Shown here: positions 1 through 11,962 of the stretch, one piece after another
How positions within the stretch are numbered: the first letter of the stretch is position 1
Layout: each line of letters starts with the position of its first letter
From: Strobilurus pachycystidiatus
Lineage: Eukaryota; Basidiomycota; Agaricomycetes; Agaricales; Physalacriaceae
Assembly: GCA_019915135.1 (NCBI GenBank)
Contig: JAHLMK010000001.1
Coordinates: 1,240,001 to 1,304,000, forward strand
Length of the DNA: 64,000 bases
Direction: 5' to 3'
Notes under the pieces: generated by a model
Database searches by the model: none
Seen by the model: only the letters and a program-made list of their open reading frames with translations
What the model was told of the DNA's origin: nothing
Program-made: the position numbers and the translations under genes

Positions 1-319
1 CATCTCCTTCATGTAGAATTTCATCGATCGTTCGTATCTGTATATACAAACGGTCATTTAAAGGGTTCTGGTAAACCTCGTAACACTCAATTGTACTCAA
101 TCTCATTGTTCATTTCCATCTGTTTTGAATTGCAGTCCGACGTCGTGCGTTGGATTCCTAGCGACTCATCATGAATGCCTGAAAGTGTGACACATTAATC
201 AGCGCGTTGCGCGCCGAAATAGAATATTAGTGCTTCCTACATAGTTCCTACACCTATATACAATACCTTACCATTGCAAGACATACGAATAAAAAATCCT
301 CCGGCCAAAGACGAGCACT

Positions 320-2073
320 CTACATTATTCGACAACTCTGATGCGGATCGATACCAAGCTCAATGAGCTCCTCCTCGGCTGCTTCCTTCTCATTCTGCTT
401 CAATTTGAGTCTCGACTCCTCTGGGAACCAATCTTGCATGAAGTTCAGCAGAGCCCAATCGACGTTGGCTGTGCAAGGGCGAGTGAGCCTCGTTGAAAGG
501 GAAAAGAAGATCGACGTACATTTGTCTGCATCGAGGACCGTCGGCGCCCTGCACATCGGACAGTCACCCTGGCCGCGCTTCTGCATCTTGACAAGACAAC
601 GAACACAGAAGAGATGCCCACACTGGAGACGAATCGGCTTGAAGGCGATTCCTGTGCATATAAGACATGCGTAGTCGTCGAGATGTGGTATGACTGGGAG
701 GAGGGTTTGCCCGATGGCCTGGACGAGAAGCCGTGGAAGAGACACCGATTGGGCGTGGAGGATGAGCCTCAATCCTTCATGCCCATCACTGAGATCCGGG
801 AGTGCCAACGCAGTGCGTTTTGCGTGCTTCTTGAGAATCTTTCGCGTCGCTTCAGAATTTGCAGTTTGGAACTTAGGCATCATCAGACGAGAAACACGCT
901 GGAACGGCAGGAGCGTACCTTCTTGATGTTTAATATATATAGGTTAAGTTGCAAGAACGATTCCAGTGCTTGTCGACTGTTCTTGAGCTTTAGTAGTCGA
1001 TTGTCTCCCAGGCCGCGGTCCGTCACACGCTCGGCGAACTGCTTGAGTCGCATTTCGCTCTCCTCAACGGAGCGTTCCCCACGAGACGCTTCGCCAATGC
1101 TCTCGAACACTTCTGCTTCAACATACAGCTGGAAGATTTCTCGCCATGAGTTGAGGTCGGACTGGAGGGATATGAGCGGTTTATATGGTATCAAGCAAGT
1201 AGCAAGCTACCTTGTGTAGTGCATGATGAGCCACTCGTATTGTCCCAGGATTAGTCAACATCGAATGTGGATGGAAGCCAGAAGGTGATGAAGACGACAG
1301 TGGACGCGCCGAGTCAGAGATGTCGCGAGAAAGGTGCGCCAAATTCTGCGAAAATTCGGACTGAACAGTCGAGAGGTGCTCTGAGGTAGAAAGCAGGGCC
1401 GTTGAGAGCATTTCGAAGAACGCAGTGTCCGACACGAGGGGAATCACGATTTCGTGTAATGATGCGTCATTATTTCTGGGGAAGGTAAGAGAGGTGCATC
1501 TGGTTTGTGGCGGGTGCTTACTCGGTGGCATTATCGGGCGATGTCCTTCGGTACCGACTGAGGGCATAGAGCAGGCTGGGCGACGGGCGGACGGCGTGGT
1601 CCATCTGCGTGGTATCTCCATCCCTTTCTCCGTCTCCGTCTTCCTCTACGTCCTCAATATGCGCACTGGACTCGATCGGCCCCGTCCCGTCCAATGACTG
1701 CAGACTGGCGTCCTCGCTCGGTATATGGACCCAGAACCGCAGGCACGGCTCGATATGATTCGATTCCTCGTTTAATTCGTAAACGACGCGGTATCCCTCG
1801 GGAAGCGCCGCCTCCGTCGCCTTTCCCTTGCCCTTGCCCTCCACGCCTTCGCTGGGCGCCAATAGCGACTGCAGGACACTAGGCGTCAGGCCTATTGAAG
1901 CGAGTTCCAAGACAATCTGATTTATGAGCTTTTTAAGCTGGAGGACCCGTATGAGTCGGTCGATGCGAGCAGGTTGAGACAGGAAAGCACACCTGTCGAT
2001 ACTGTACTGCATTCTCGCGTAGATGCGGAGGGAGGTCTGCGAGAAGCTGGGCGTAGGTTTTAGAGAAATGCAT
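320..2073 (-). CDS. SPX-RING E3 ubiquitin ligase (RING-14-like)
   Basis: Probable ubiquitin ligase linking phosphate or inositol-pyrophosphate sensing to ubiquitination. Five exons can be read on the minus strand. The start at 2073 gives MHFSKTYAQLLADLPPHLRE, the canonical SPX N-terminus, followed by LKKLINQIV after a short intron. The SPX core continues through SDLNSWREIFQLYVEAEVFE and ends with the lysine-rich helix KILKKHAKRTA. A C3HC4 RING follows: CLICTGIAFKPIRLQCGHLFC, then CPMCRA. The C-terminus (LNFMQDWFPEE, then EEELIELGIDP) is typical of the fungal SPX-RING family. An acidic linker (DVEEDGDGERDGD) lies inside the SPX region. Introns are about 45-55 nt with good GT and AG ends. The protein is about 515 residues. 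Family assignment is from motifs; substrate is unknown. Downstream of COG6 on the same strand, 285 bp apart. Confidence 0.9.
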
Positions 2074-2357
2074 CAAGCTGACCAGCGTTTCTATATTTGG
2101 GAGACTCACCTCCTCCCCTCATGATCTGTCTCTGGTGCCCCTAAGGTGCAGTTACAAAGACGGAGCATGTGGCTAGGAGCAACAAAAAAGGAAGCAAAAT
2201 CATCGCTTTGAGGTGAGGGACTCTTTGGAAGACTGGGGAAGACTCGAGTGACATGCAACGGTCAGAGCCACACACGTGCGTAACATAAGAGCCGAGAAAC
2301 AAGCAACTAAATTGACTGTACGGCTTCGAGAAGCTTATATGGATAAAGAGTACGCTA

Positions 2358-4887
2358 CTACTCCTTCTCCTCCAAGCCAAATATCTGCCAAAGGAGATGT
2401 ACTTGTCCAAACGGTCGCTCGCTGCCCAGAAGTGTCGACGCTGCCTCGTACTTGTTCTCTGGCTTTCTGACCTCCTCACAAATGACCTTGTAAGCATTCG
2501 CCAGGCGCTCTAGTGCTGCGTGATGTATGGTCATATGCAGCCTTTGCACGGTTAGCTGTGATAACCTGGCCGATTGTACCACGTCCAGCCCAGACAACCA
2601 CAAAGAAAATTTCTGCAACGCGAGCTTCAACTCTGGCGGTCGTGCAGAGGGCATATAGGACATCGGCTCCTGTAAGGAATGTCACAAACCAGGAACGAAA
2701 GCATTTGGAAAGGACGCACGTTTCTGTTCCGTTGTTCGCACACCGTTATGATTTCTTCCAGGCCGGCGTCTATTATGATGTCGTGATACTAGAAGAGTTA
2801 GTACACCGAAGGTAACCGCATTCGAAAACTTACATGCTCCTCAGTGAGGGAGAGGACTCGCTCATTGATCACATGGTTGATCATTTCCTTTTTCTTGGTC
2901 GTGAACGAGAAGGGATCCAGAACGGACTGTCGAGCGGTGAGCAAGAGGTAATTGGAAGATGCTCCTCTATTACCAGCAGATAGCTCAGGCAATTCAATAC
3001 GAAGACAGGTAGATCCCATTTTCGCACAATTCGAGCCTTGTTTTGTCCGGCGTTGATGCACATCTCGATGGCGGGGTCGATAGTCGTATCGAGGACGCGC
3101 CCAAAGCCCAATATGACATCGGTTTCTTCTTCGTCCCCCAGTATAGATGACTGATAGACAGTCATGATTTCTTTCAAGATCAACGCATGATCCAGAATTT
3201 GTATCGGGGGTGTGAGAGAGAAGTCGTTGGAATCCTTCGCCGCGCGTCAGAGATGAAAGACAGTGTATGAGAGTAGACATACCAATGTTACGCGTAAAAG
3301 AGCGCGTCCTTGCGCCTCTATCGAATCGTAGAATACCTTCGAGGCGACGTCGGTAATCCTACCGAAAATCAGCAAGCAGATAGAAAACGCGACGAGCCCT
3401 TACTCCTCAAGGGTCTTGGTAAGAATAGCGTCGTTGCCGATAGTTCGCCGCATAGTCAAAAGATAGAACTGGAGCAGATTCGATATCTTGTAGGACACAA
3501 TACTACTCTCCTGGGACCGGACTGTTTGTAGCACGCGAACCTGAATGTTAGAGATCAGGATGACAGTGAAATAACGAGAAAACAAGGCACAAACTTTGAG
3601 CGGTTGACAGAGTTTCCCGACAGCCAAATCCATCAGTTCGCGTATCCATTCTTCCTCTTCACTTTTTTCCTCAAAATTCCGTACGCTGCCCACCATCCGT
3701 CGAGAGCTCACCACACTGAATAGACTCTCCAAGAACTCGCGCTCAGCAGCGATGGCCTGATGCACCCAGGCCAGCATGTCACCAGTGTAGCGCATGGGAT
3801 CATGAGCGTGTAGCTCGATGGGACGGGGAAAGCCAGAAGGTCCACCACGCGTGAGGGCAGCAAGGAATGAAGACAAGAGGGAAGCTTGGCGCGTCTGTGA
3901 GAGTATAGAGAGTGCCTCAGTCAGAAGCTCGGGTCGTTTGCGTAAACGGTTGACAGCTTCGCGCATGGTGGACGAGACCTCTAGCTGGCCGAGTTGCCTG
4001 AACTCGTACGCACACCAGCGAGCAATCTTGTCGTAGCCTTGTTCGAGATAGGACGATGTGGAGGACATGATATCCATCCTGTTCAATATTAGTTGCTGGG
4101 AAGGAGCAGCAGAAATAGTTAGGGCGCACCCAGCTTGTGTTGGCCCATCCTCGCCAGCCATCAGGACTCGACAGTCAGCGCGTATCCTCTCTGTCTTGTC
4201 CAGGGCGGCAAAGAACTCCTTGCCAATGGGCACGTCTCTCGACGTGATCGCCTTGATTTCGTCCTCTGTGAGCGCAAAGCGGGCCAGGAACAATTCGACA
4301 ATCGACTTCTTGACCTGCACATCCTGTCTTGTCTGAAATCATCTTGCAAGGCCAAGCACTCGTTCAGATGGACCGACCTTTCCTGCCGCAGATTCCCCGC
4401 CCGTTCCAGCAACGACGAACTCGCCTCTCCTGTCGCTGCTAGATGCCGTTCAGCGTCGTCGCAGCTCGTTCGCATGGCATCGACATGATTTTGAAGTTGC
4501 CCGAGTTTCTGTATCTTCTTGACACGTAGCTCGATCCGACGAACGACGCCCACGTACCTCATCCACCTCCGCAAACGCGGCTAGAAATTGCCGGCTTCCT
4601 TCAGCCAGCTTCCGCTCCATATCCTTGCGCAGATACTTTCTCGCGCGGGCAGCGGCCTCGGACAGGTTGGCGGCATCGTCGTCCGCGAGCTCAGTGTCGT
4701 CCGCGAGCTGCTTTCCCTTGGGATTGGCGTACAACTCCGACAGCGTTGCAAGAGCCTGTTTCGTAGCTTCATCGTCAAAGTTCGTGCCCAAAACCTTGTA
4801 CAGACGCAGTTGAACTGGATTCCGACCAGGGGCGGCTTTGCGGTCGGGAATGGGCGATCCCGTCGGTGAGAGAGGAGAGAAAGCCAT
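2358..4887 (-). CDS. COG6: Conserved oligomeric Golgi complex subunit 6
   Basis: COG6 is part of the eight-subunit COG tether for retrograde vesicles at the Golgi. The N-terminus (MAFSPLSPTG at 4887) leads into the coiled-coil heptads ARARKYLRKDMERKLAEGS and AFAEVDE. Later blocks are SIVELFLARFALTEDEI, DIMSSTSSYLEQGYDKIARW, RPELLTEALSILSQTRQ, and the highly conserved ELHAHDPMRYTGDMLAWVHQ with AIAAEREFLESLFS. The C-terminus GSERPFGQVHLLWQIFGLEE matches the family end. At least eight introns separate the blocks. The exact boundary of the intron near 4330-4385 is unclear: the reading frame requires an unusual GTCCAT or similar donor. Expected length of about 680-700 residues fits the family. Head-to-head with the F-box gene, 352 bp apart. 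Confidence 0.92.
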
Positions 4888-5152
4888 AAACCCTAACCCT
4901 ATCAATAGCCAACAACAAGTAAGTACGAGTTGTACCTGAGTTGTACTTTCAACTAGACGACCACGACCACAGCGTCATGCATCATGTAGCGGCTGCGCCT
5001 CGCTCAAGTTCATCAATCCCGCAAAACAAAAACCATTGTTTCTGGACGACGACCTGCTGTGGTTATTGTTTCTGTTGACTACTTCGTAGCCATGCTGGCG
5101 CCGCTAATTGTCCTCGCTGTCTTGCATGACATGCTGGACCATCGGTCCCCTG

Positions 5153-5160
5153 TATAAAAA
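5153..5160 (+). promoter_or_regulatory. TATA box of the F-box gene at 5239
   Basis: TATAAAAA lies about 80 bp upstream of the ATG at 5239. The rest of the 350-bp divergent region between COG6 and this gene shows no other clear element. Confidence 0.5.
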
Positions 5161-5238
5161 GCCGACATATCTGTCTGTCTGGGACCAAAACAGAAATCAT
5201 CCCTCTTCATTCCTCCTCCGATCCACCAATTCCTTCCA

Positions 5239-6712
5239 ATGACATCTTACAGATTTCCATCTGGCGCCCGTGTGAGTCTTCACTTGCTCGTCGCCAGTCA
5301 AGGCATGAATCTGATGGATCGTCTAGGTCCCAACAGAGATATTGGAGCTCATTTTTCAAGAGCCTGTTTTCTGGTCGGACGAGACCCAGGCTACTGCATG
5401 TCTTGTTTGTAAAGATTGGGAAGCTCGTTTCCGCCCACTCTTGTGGTCGTACATCGGTATCACACCCAACTCATATCTCGTCCCGACGCTCGATCGTCTG
5501 GCACTGGCTCTTCTAGGCGACTACCAATTGGGTCAGCACATCCGGACTTTCCATTTGATGGACTCCTACGAGGAGAATGACTCGTGGAAGGTGCAATCCT
5601 TGCACGCTGCCTCTCATACACCTGCACTCGCCACCATTCTTTCCAAACTTTCCAACGTCGAGTACATCGAGCTAACTGGACTTGACTTCGTCCACATGCC
5701 CCCCGTACTCTTCAATGCCGTACTGTCGAGCCTCTGGCAGAGTCCCACCGAGCGACTCAGTCTGCGAGAATGTCGCTTCACGGATTGGGGGATGGCCCAT
5801 TTTCTGTCAGCGTATCCTCACTCTTTAAAGTGCCTGACCATTGAGGACAATATCCCAATCATTAACTGGGATCCCTACACTCCATACGATCCGAATAAGC
5901 ATCGTCCTATCCGTCGTCTTCCATCCTTGTCCTTGAACATGCTCAATGACAAAGAGGACTCATTGTTAAAGACGCTCGGAGATAGACCACTTTTCGAGAC
6001 GTTTTTCTGCACATTCTATGTGGGAGCGTTACATGTCTGCGTCGAGGAGCTCAATAATCCAAGACTGAATGCCCTTCAGTCCATTATTACCAACCAGTAC
6101 TACTTACACACCCTCGTCCTCCATTCCGACGACATTGCTTTAATGTTCGAGCGTGACGGCCATCCGGAGCGTCTATACAGGCCTCTCCTTATCCCGAGCA
6201 TCAGGACGTTATGGATTGCCATCCCTGTCGAAGACTGGGCCCCCCAACAGATCGACTGGTACATCGACACGCTCACGCCGCCGAGTGTGCATCTACTAAG
6301 AGATCTTACTCTCGAGATCCTCGTCCCATTCTCATTCAGGAACGACACTGGGACGCCGAAGTTCGAGCCTCCATCCCAAGATGAAGCTGACCTCCGTGTA
6401 TGGCGTCGCTTGGAGGAGCATCTTCTATTCTTGCTCTTGGCAGGAATGCAGCGCCTCACACTTCAAGTTCATTTTCACCCTGCGACTGAAAAGGATCAAA
6501 GGATATTTCTCTATCATGATGAATATTGCAGGACTGAGAAGGAAGGGCCCTACTGCATTGCGTATCATGCGGATCTTTTGCGCTTGTATCTTCCACGGTG
6601 CGTATCTCATTCAGCAACGGATACGAGTGTATATTGGTCACGTCGCTTCAACGGCTGCGCAGGGGTGCACATACAGGGGCGAAGATGGGACTCGTTGATA
6701 TTCGCAGATTGA
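5239..6712 (+). CDS. F-box protein with degenerate leucine-rich repeats
   Basis: Probable SCF substrate adaptor. The first exon is only 33 nt (MTSYRFPSGAR), followed by a 55-nt intron (gtgagt to ctag) and then VPTEILELIFQEPVFW, the start of an F-box. ACLVCKDWEARFRPLLW completes the box, with the usual basidiomycete C-x-W-x-x-x-x-P-x-L-W pattern. The rest is a long open exon with irregular leucine-rich stretches (NVEYIELTGLDF, LSLRECRFTDWGM, LKCLTIEDN) and no second domain. The C-terminus is uncertain. The frame stays open to 6712, but a possible intron near 6600-6670 would give an alternative tail of about 37 residues. About 470 residues. The target is unknown; such adaptors diverge quickly in mushrooms. 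Confidence 0.75.
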
Positions 6713-6864
6713 AGGACACAAGAGTATGCACTCACGATCACATGTACGAGTTTATTATATATGTATAGTATACATGAAAAGATATAGACCACTATGATAC
6801 ACCAGGAAGAATGTGGGAAGTGCACACAAGCTGTATTGGCTCAAGAACACGTCAAAGACAGCAA

Positions 6865-7829
6865 TTACACAGTATGAATGACAACCTCCCATACAACATC
6901 AGCCAGCTCTCTCAGCTGCCAGTACGTTCCACAGCAGTACTTGCCAATGGCATAGATAAAGTCCCAGATGATCCTCTCGCGGCTGCCCATGTCGGTCTGC
7001 ACGATGTGAAGCAGAGCCCAGTATGTGGTTTCCCGACTGCCTGTGTACACATATGCAACGATGATCCCAAATACAAGGGGGTTGCAGTACATGGATAATT
7101 CCTTGGTGTCCTCTCCCAGAGACACGTCGGGGAACACAGACTTGAAAAGGACACGATGTACCGAGAAAATGACGCCCGATACGAAGATGTTCAGGTCAGG
7201 CGGCACCACGTTGTTCCTGTAGCAAAGTCAAGTTTCTTAAGAATGAGCAGACGATAAAGCGCACGATTCCGCCATTGCTTGATACATCCTGTAACGAGCA
7301 ACTTAGCGCAATCCTGATTTGTGGTTTCCAGATGTGCGCACCTTGTCCCAACAAACTCAAGGATGGTTTTCTCGGCCACCTCTGCACAGAGGGTTTCGGC
7401 AGCCGAATGAGGACGATAGTTCTCCGGGGCATGGTCGCGGAGTCGAATCAAGACGCTGAAGACATCTGCTTGGAACCTAGTGACAGCATCAGACAAGAAA
7501 GACGCGTAAATGGGGCATACCACTCACTTGTCGACCTCGCCATCATTGATGACAGTGTCTGTACCAGAGTCTGAGCGCCAGTCGCTCATCGATATTCCGT
7601 CGCGGTCCAGGTGTATCGAAATCTCTTTGAGGACCCGAGCAAGACTATTGTGTGGCGTCTGCGCGTCACACTCCGAGGCCTCGACAGTGATCGTAACGTC
7701 CTCGCCGCGGTTGACAGCCATATCAGCCCATTGGCGGATGAGCAACTCGGGATGCGCCGCGTCGTCGACATCCATTTCGTAGCGAGGGATGTCGCTGAGC
7801 GAAAGCTGTTGAGAACGCCTGACTGGCAT
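6865..7829 (-). CDS. Small BTB/POZ-domain protein, copy A
   Basis: First of three diverged relatives on this strand. Exon 1 starts at 7829 (MPVRRSQQLSLSDIPRYEMD). A second exon carries VFSVLIRLRDHAPEN to EKTILEFVGTR. A 24-nt microexon at 7265-7288 encodes MYQAMAES. The last exon (6865-7216) encodes NNVVPPDLNIFVSGVIFSVHRV, a BTB-like start, ending DFIYAIGKYCCGTYWQLREL. Reading the microexon with GT and AG ends restores one frame and matches copies B and C at every junction, which is the main support for the model. The BTB part is short and has lost some consensus residues (VSGVIFSVHRVLFKS). Likely a BTB adaptor-type protein; function unknown. Could be a decaying copy. Confidence 0.6.
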
Positions 7830-8847
7830 ACCAGGAGATCGGGTACCGAGGAATCCTGGGGCACGACATGATATTTAACATCAACCAGGAAGGGAAGCCA
7901 GATGGAGCAAAGAAGAGACGGTCGACTAAGTTAAAAAGTTTGCATATTCCCGGGCATATGCAACGGATGGTCCACGTTCGAAGGGTGGCCTGCTTGAAGT
8001 TGGAGACGGCAGAGGATAGAGCTTCGGACACAGTGACACAGGGAAGGACTTGGATGTTGGCCTCTCGCAAACCATTCCGTAAGTCGAACTTGGTTCAGCA
8101 CAGATGTCAGAAAGGAGCAGTGAGACGGCAACTCCCGGCGGCTGCGAAATCCGAGGATCTGCATGCTTCAGTACGCCGAATGCAAATCAAAATGTGCCTC
8201 GTGTGGCGTTGGATTCTGGGCCATTATAGCAACTGCGCGTCCCAATCAGTCCTCACGCTTGTCTAGACCTCGGTCATCGGACAGAGACTAAGCTCTGATA
8301 GGGCAGAGGGTGTAAAAGTCGAGTGCGGGCTTGTCCGACTGGTAGGGTTCACAGCTTGATACGAAAGGCTCTCCGCAACGGGCGCGCTGATACGGTGGAC
8401 ACTTACATAAGTCTTAATTAAATAGTTCCACCCCAGGAGACGGATGGGCGAGGCTTCTCGACTTCTCCTTCTGATGCTTGGTTGTTACAGTTCATATAGT
8501 TGAAACTTCACCTCGCGAGATCCCATCGCTGACATATTTTCAGACAGCGTGCCCCAATCGAATCATCATTCAATAGTCGGCGCACCCGTACTCGCATCAA
8601 ATCCCAGCCCCTGGATTGTCTCCACTATCATCAGTCCCGCTAAGAAGTATTCAGAGTGTATGTGGCTCTTCTCGCAGTGAAGTCAGAGCAACGCAGTAGA
8701 AATGTAAGATCTATTCCAGAGAACAGGTCCAGTGTACGTGAGATAGATATCTACACGCTTGCCATCAAGTAGTCGAGCCGCCGTAGGCTGTTTTCAACTG
8801 ATTAGTCCCCGCATTACTCGTCATTGGTGCACGCACCCCTCCCGGAA
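7830..8847. other. Intergenic, no gene supported
   Basis: The 1-kb gap between BTB copies A and B. Small open frames here have no conserved motif and no consistent splice pattern. It contains the 8439-8480 segment that also occurs downstream of copy C. Confidence 0.6.
8439..8480. repeat. Duplicated 3' flank of BTB copies B and C (first copy)
   Basis: The 42-bp stretch beginning gacggatgggcgaggctt matches 11534-11575 (ggcggatgggaatggctt) at about 33 of 42 positions. Both lie about 370-390 bp beyond the stop codon of a BTB copy, in the same orientation. It marks an old duplication unit larger than the gene. Confidence 0.55.
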
Positions 8848-9601
8848 TCACGAAGACCGCAGAACATCCATGAATACCTGCAAGAGTTCACGTCGGCACC
8901 AGTCTCCCGAAAGACAACACGCCTCCAGCGTATCCAAGAGGTCGCGTTGGATCTTCAGCCTTTTCCAAGGACTCTCCCGGACCATGTCGAGGAGGGAGGC
9001 ACGAGCCTCGATTCGGTCAGCCTTATACATGAAGGCGTGCAGAATGGAAAATATTTGCGGGTTCTCGTAAAGAACGACGCGATGTTGGTCGACGGAGATG
9101 ATGAGACGACTGAGGGCGCTTTGTAGAACGACTCGATGGGCAGCAAACTCCACGCCAGCAACAACCAGGGTGAGTTCAGGCGGTGGAATACCAAATATAG
9201 TGGTCCTGTTACTGAACGTCAGATGAGGTGGTACATTCTCTTGAGCCTTGAGGTAAAATTACCGTGTATTAGTAGCCTCATACAGACTGCATAAACCAAA
9301 CATGAGAATGCGACGGCGGCGCTTTCATGGAAGAAACTGACCCTCTACCGCAAGCCTTCAAAAAGGTCTGCCATACAATTTCGCCTTCAATCGGAATTAA
9401 CAGTGAGGTGGTTGCATAGGAGCCTTCGCGCCTCATGATGGCTAGGTCTCTCAGGATGGCCGATAGGGATCTGTGGTGTCTCAGAAAATAGCCAGGTTGA
9501 CAGAAAGGTGAAATGGCGTACCGTGCACAATTTGGGACAGGAGGAGCGCTGGAGGACGGCATTAAATGACGCGTAGGGTAAGCGCGAATGGGATTGCGCA
9601 A
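8848..9601 (-). CDS. Small BTB/POZ-domain protein, copy B
   Basis: Second BTB relative. An exon encodes SLSAILRDLAIMRREGSYAT to GEIVWQTFLKACGRG. A 24-nt microexon at 9263-9286 encodes LYEATNT. The last exon encodes TTIFGIPPPELTLVVAG, then VEFAAHRVVLQSALSRL (the BTB start), VVLYENPQIFSILHAFMY, and the family tail LLDTLEACCLSGDWCRREL. The exon order and the microexon size match copies A and C. The true first exon is not certain: no clear ATG was fixed and the upstream bound is the end of the open frame. Function unknown. It is flanked by sequence also found around copy C, so B and C probably arose from one segmental duplication. Confidence 0.55.
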
Positions 9602-9879
9602 AGATTGTTTTAATAGGATTCACTAGGTATAGAAGTCATCCCGTCATCACAGCCTCCGAAGACGATCCTAAAGTTATCAATTCAATAGGTATACCGTGGA
9701 CGACGATACCGCGGGTGACCTTTCTCTTGTACGGCATAGCACTGGATATACACCAGAGCACAGAATGGCACAGGCTATTCCATCAGATCAGGACCCAATC
9801 AAAGCGCGAAAAAGGCTTGTAAGTTGTAGGGCTTTCGAACGGATGCGAAAACGGAATTGTGGTAACAGGGCTGAGGGGA

Positions 9880-9980
9880 AGGCTGGGCCGAAATGAAATG
9901 CACGGTCTGTTGCCTTGCAGCCCGAGAAAATTCCAAGAAGCGCGCTAGGATTGATGCGGGAGACATCAAACTCATCAAAG
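9880..9980 (-). repeat. Block conserved upstream of BTB copies B and C
   Basis: On the minus strand it reads SRINPSALLGIFSGCK in an open frame. The matching block at about 13020-13090 reads SRIIPGEHLRFLSGCK. Each lies about 740-750 bp upstream of the BTB exon of its copy. It may be an extra 5' exon, a leftover gene, or conserved promoter sequence. DNA similarity is moderate by eye. Confidence 0.45.
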
Positions 9981-10466
9981 TAGTACACGGTCCACAAACG
10001 TGGCGACACCATGTGGGGCGAAGAACTCAGAAGAGAAATTGGGGGCGAGGGGAATTGAATGGATAAGTTTGATATCTGCCAGCAAAGATACCGAGTGACT
10101 ACATCGCTCCTGAACAAGGGAGACAGTGAATACTCTTTTAGCCCCGCCGGTTGGCGAAGTCGAAGCAATGTTGCGCCCGCTTTGGGGATACAGTCTATAA
10201 GAAAAAATTTCATCAGGCATTCGAAACAGGCCCAGATGGCTGTGAAACTCGCGTCACTGATAGCGACGACGTGTGTAACCAGGCAGATCGATCAAGAGGA
10301 TACTGAAGAGCAAGAAGCGCCAGTCAGGAAACCGAGAACCCAGAGAGACATATATATCCGTATGGTGAGGTGTCTGCTGAGGGCACGCAAAGGGCAAGTA
10401 GGCGGTAGTTCGCGTTTGGAGGGATGGTCAAACTTATCCTAAAAAGTAGCTTCTAAGGGCCCCAGC

Positions 10467-10486
10467 CAGTGCAGTGCAGTGCAGTG
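10467..10486. repeat. Pentamer microsatellite (CAGTG)4
   Basis: Four perfect copies of CAGTG in a gene-free region. Confidence 0.8.
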
Positions 10487-11533
10487 AGTGGTGCGGTGTA
10501 GAAGCTAATCGGAATCCATCTTCCAGAAACATCCGTCAGAAGTATCGTGCATGAGAGTAGAGGTGAATCCTAATAGGCTGCTAGCCGCACGAGAGGCAGA
10601 TTGTCCGGGATGCGTAGATGCGTGATCGCCGGGCATTTGGACGGCACTGCAGCTGTTGAGTTGCTTTTACGTTCTGTATGCGACGATAGCGTTGGAGGCG
10701 TTCCGTTAGCTTATGGACTGGTCTTGAGTATAAGTATGCTTGAGTCTCGTAACGACAGATTCGTCGTATTTATGACCTCACCAGACACTGGCACGGGCAT
10801 GGAGATAACGAACGATCCACGAAACGAAGCCCTGAACCAGCGGGGCCGGGGCGCCGAACAATGCAAGGTAACATCACCGCGCTATGTGCACGACAAGGTG
10901 CGGGAGCGAGAATGTCAAAAGAATCGACAACTCGCCAGTCGTCCGACTGCTGCAATGTTGAAGGCGGGCATGAAAGAGTTGAACTTGATGACCCTCCTGA
11001 TGGGTCCATGAAAATCTCGGAGGCTTTTCGCTAAATATGGAAACTGACACGAAAACACCAGGCACCAGATACGTCAGCGGGGATGTCAACTGGATGTCAA
11101 CGTTGTCCGGGGGCCCCTGCTGGCCTCTGGGCCCCCAGGCGATAAGTAGGCGATCGCCGATAGCACAATAGTAAAATGGAAGTCGGAAAGCTAGAGGAGG
11201 AGCTCCGAGGGAGACGGCAGCTCCCATCTATGAATCAAAGGCTAGACCAAAGGTCGGCAAGCTATGCCGAATGTTCCACTGAACGTGCTGCAATGCAGTG
11301 TGGCGTTGATTCGGTTAGCGATTCTCGCCTCTAAGTCAATGTCCCTTCACAAGTCTGAATCGTGCGTTGAGTATCTGAAAATGTAAGCTCTTGATATCCC
11401 GCGTCCAAGTCAAGTCTCACCTGTACAGAACCCACTTTTTGCGGTGGCACGCTCCTAGGATACAGCATCCGAGTGAGGGCAGAAGCTCTTACATGAAGTT
11501 ACTGTTCAACGAAAGTCCTTTCTTTTCGCATGA

Positions 11534-11575
11534 GGCGGATGGGAATGGCTTAACGACTTCTCTTTCTGATGATTG
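11534..11575. repeat. Duplicated 3' flank of BTB copies B and C (second copy)
   Basis: Partner of the 8439-8480 segment, lying downstream of BTB copy C in the same orientation. Confidence 0.55.
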
Positions 11576-11962
11576 TCGTGATACTAGTATGAATTCCGTC
11601 GGCGCAAATCCCCGCCCTGCCGCCCTTCTTATAGCTCACTCCCTGTTTCTTTGTCTGTCTGACGTATTTGAGGATATAGCTGCTATTTCCAGAGTCATGG
11701 AGTCGACTCTGACAGAGCTGCAGAGGTAGGCATCATAGTTCGTGAGAACGAGATTGCCGATTCAAGTCAGTCCAGTACTCGCCTGAGGCAAGGAATTAGA
11801 GAAGACAGGTATGGTGTTCCCTCACCGCGTTGTCTTCAAGTGAAACGGGTTACAAAGGGATCCCTTGAAGTAACATGTAGTTAGGCAATTTGCGAAAATA
11901 TTGTACACATTCAAACGTATCATACTAAACAGGAGATCAGAGGAAGTATTTGCCTCTGCAAA

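Larger units (their letters stand above)
9602..11962. other. Gene-poor stretch between BTB copies B and C
   Basis: No supported gene in 2.3 kb. A minus-strand open frame at 9788-10213 includes a block conserved upstream of copy C (see repeat at 9880-9980) but has no recognised domain. A plus-strand frame at 10601-11011 has no family motif. A pentamer microsatellite lies at 10467-10486. Confidence 0.5.

Noticed and set aside
4889..4898. Telomere-like ccctaaccct next to the COG6 start
   Set aside because: Only one and a half repeat units in an ordinary intergenic position; too short to be telomeric.
10601..11011. 136-codon plus frame in the gap between BTB copies B and C
   Set aside because: No conserved motif and no splice-consistent extension; kept out of the gene list.
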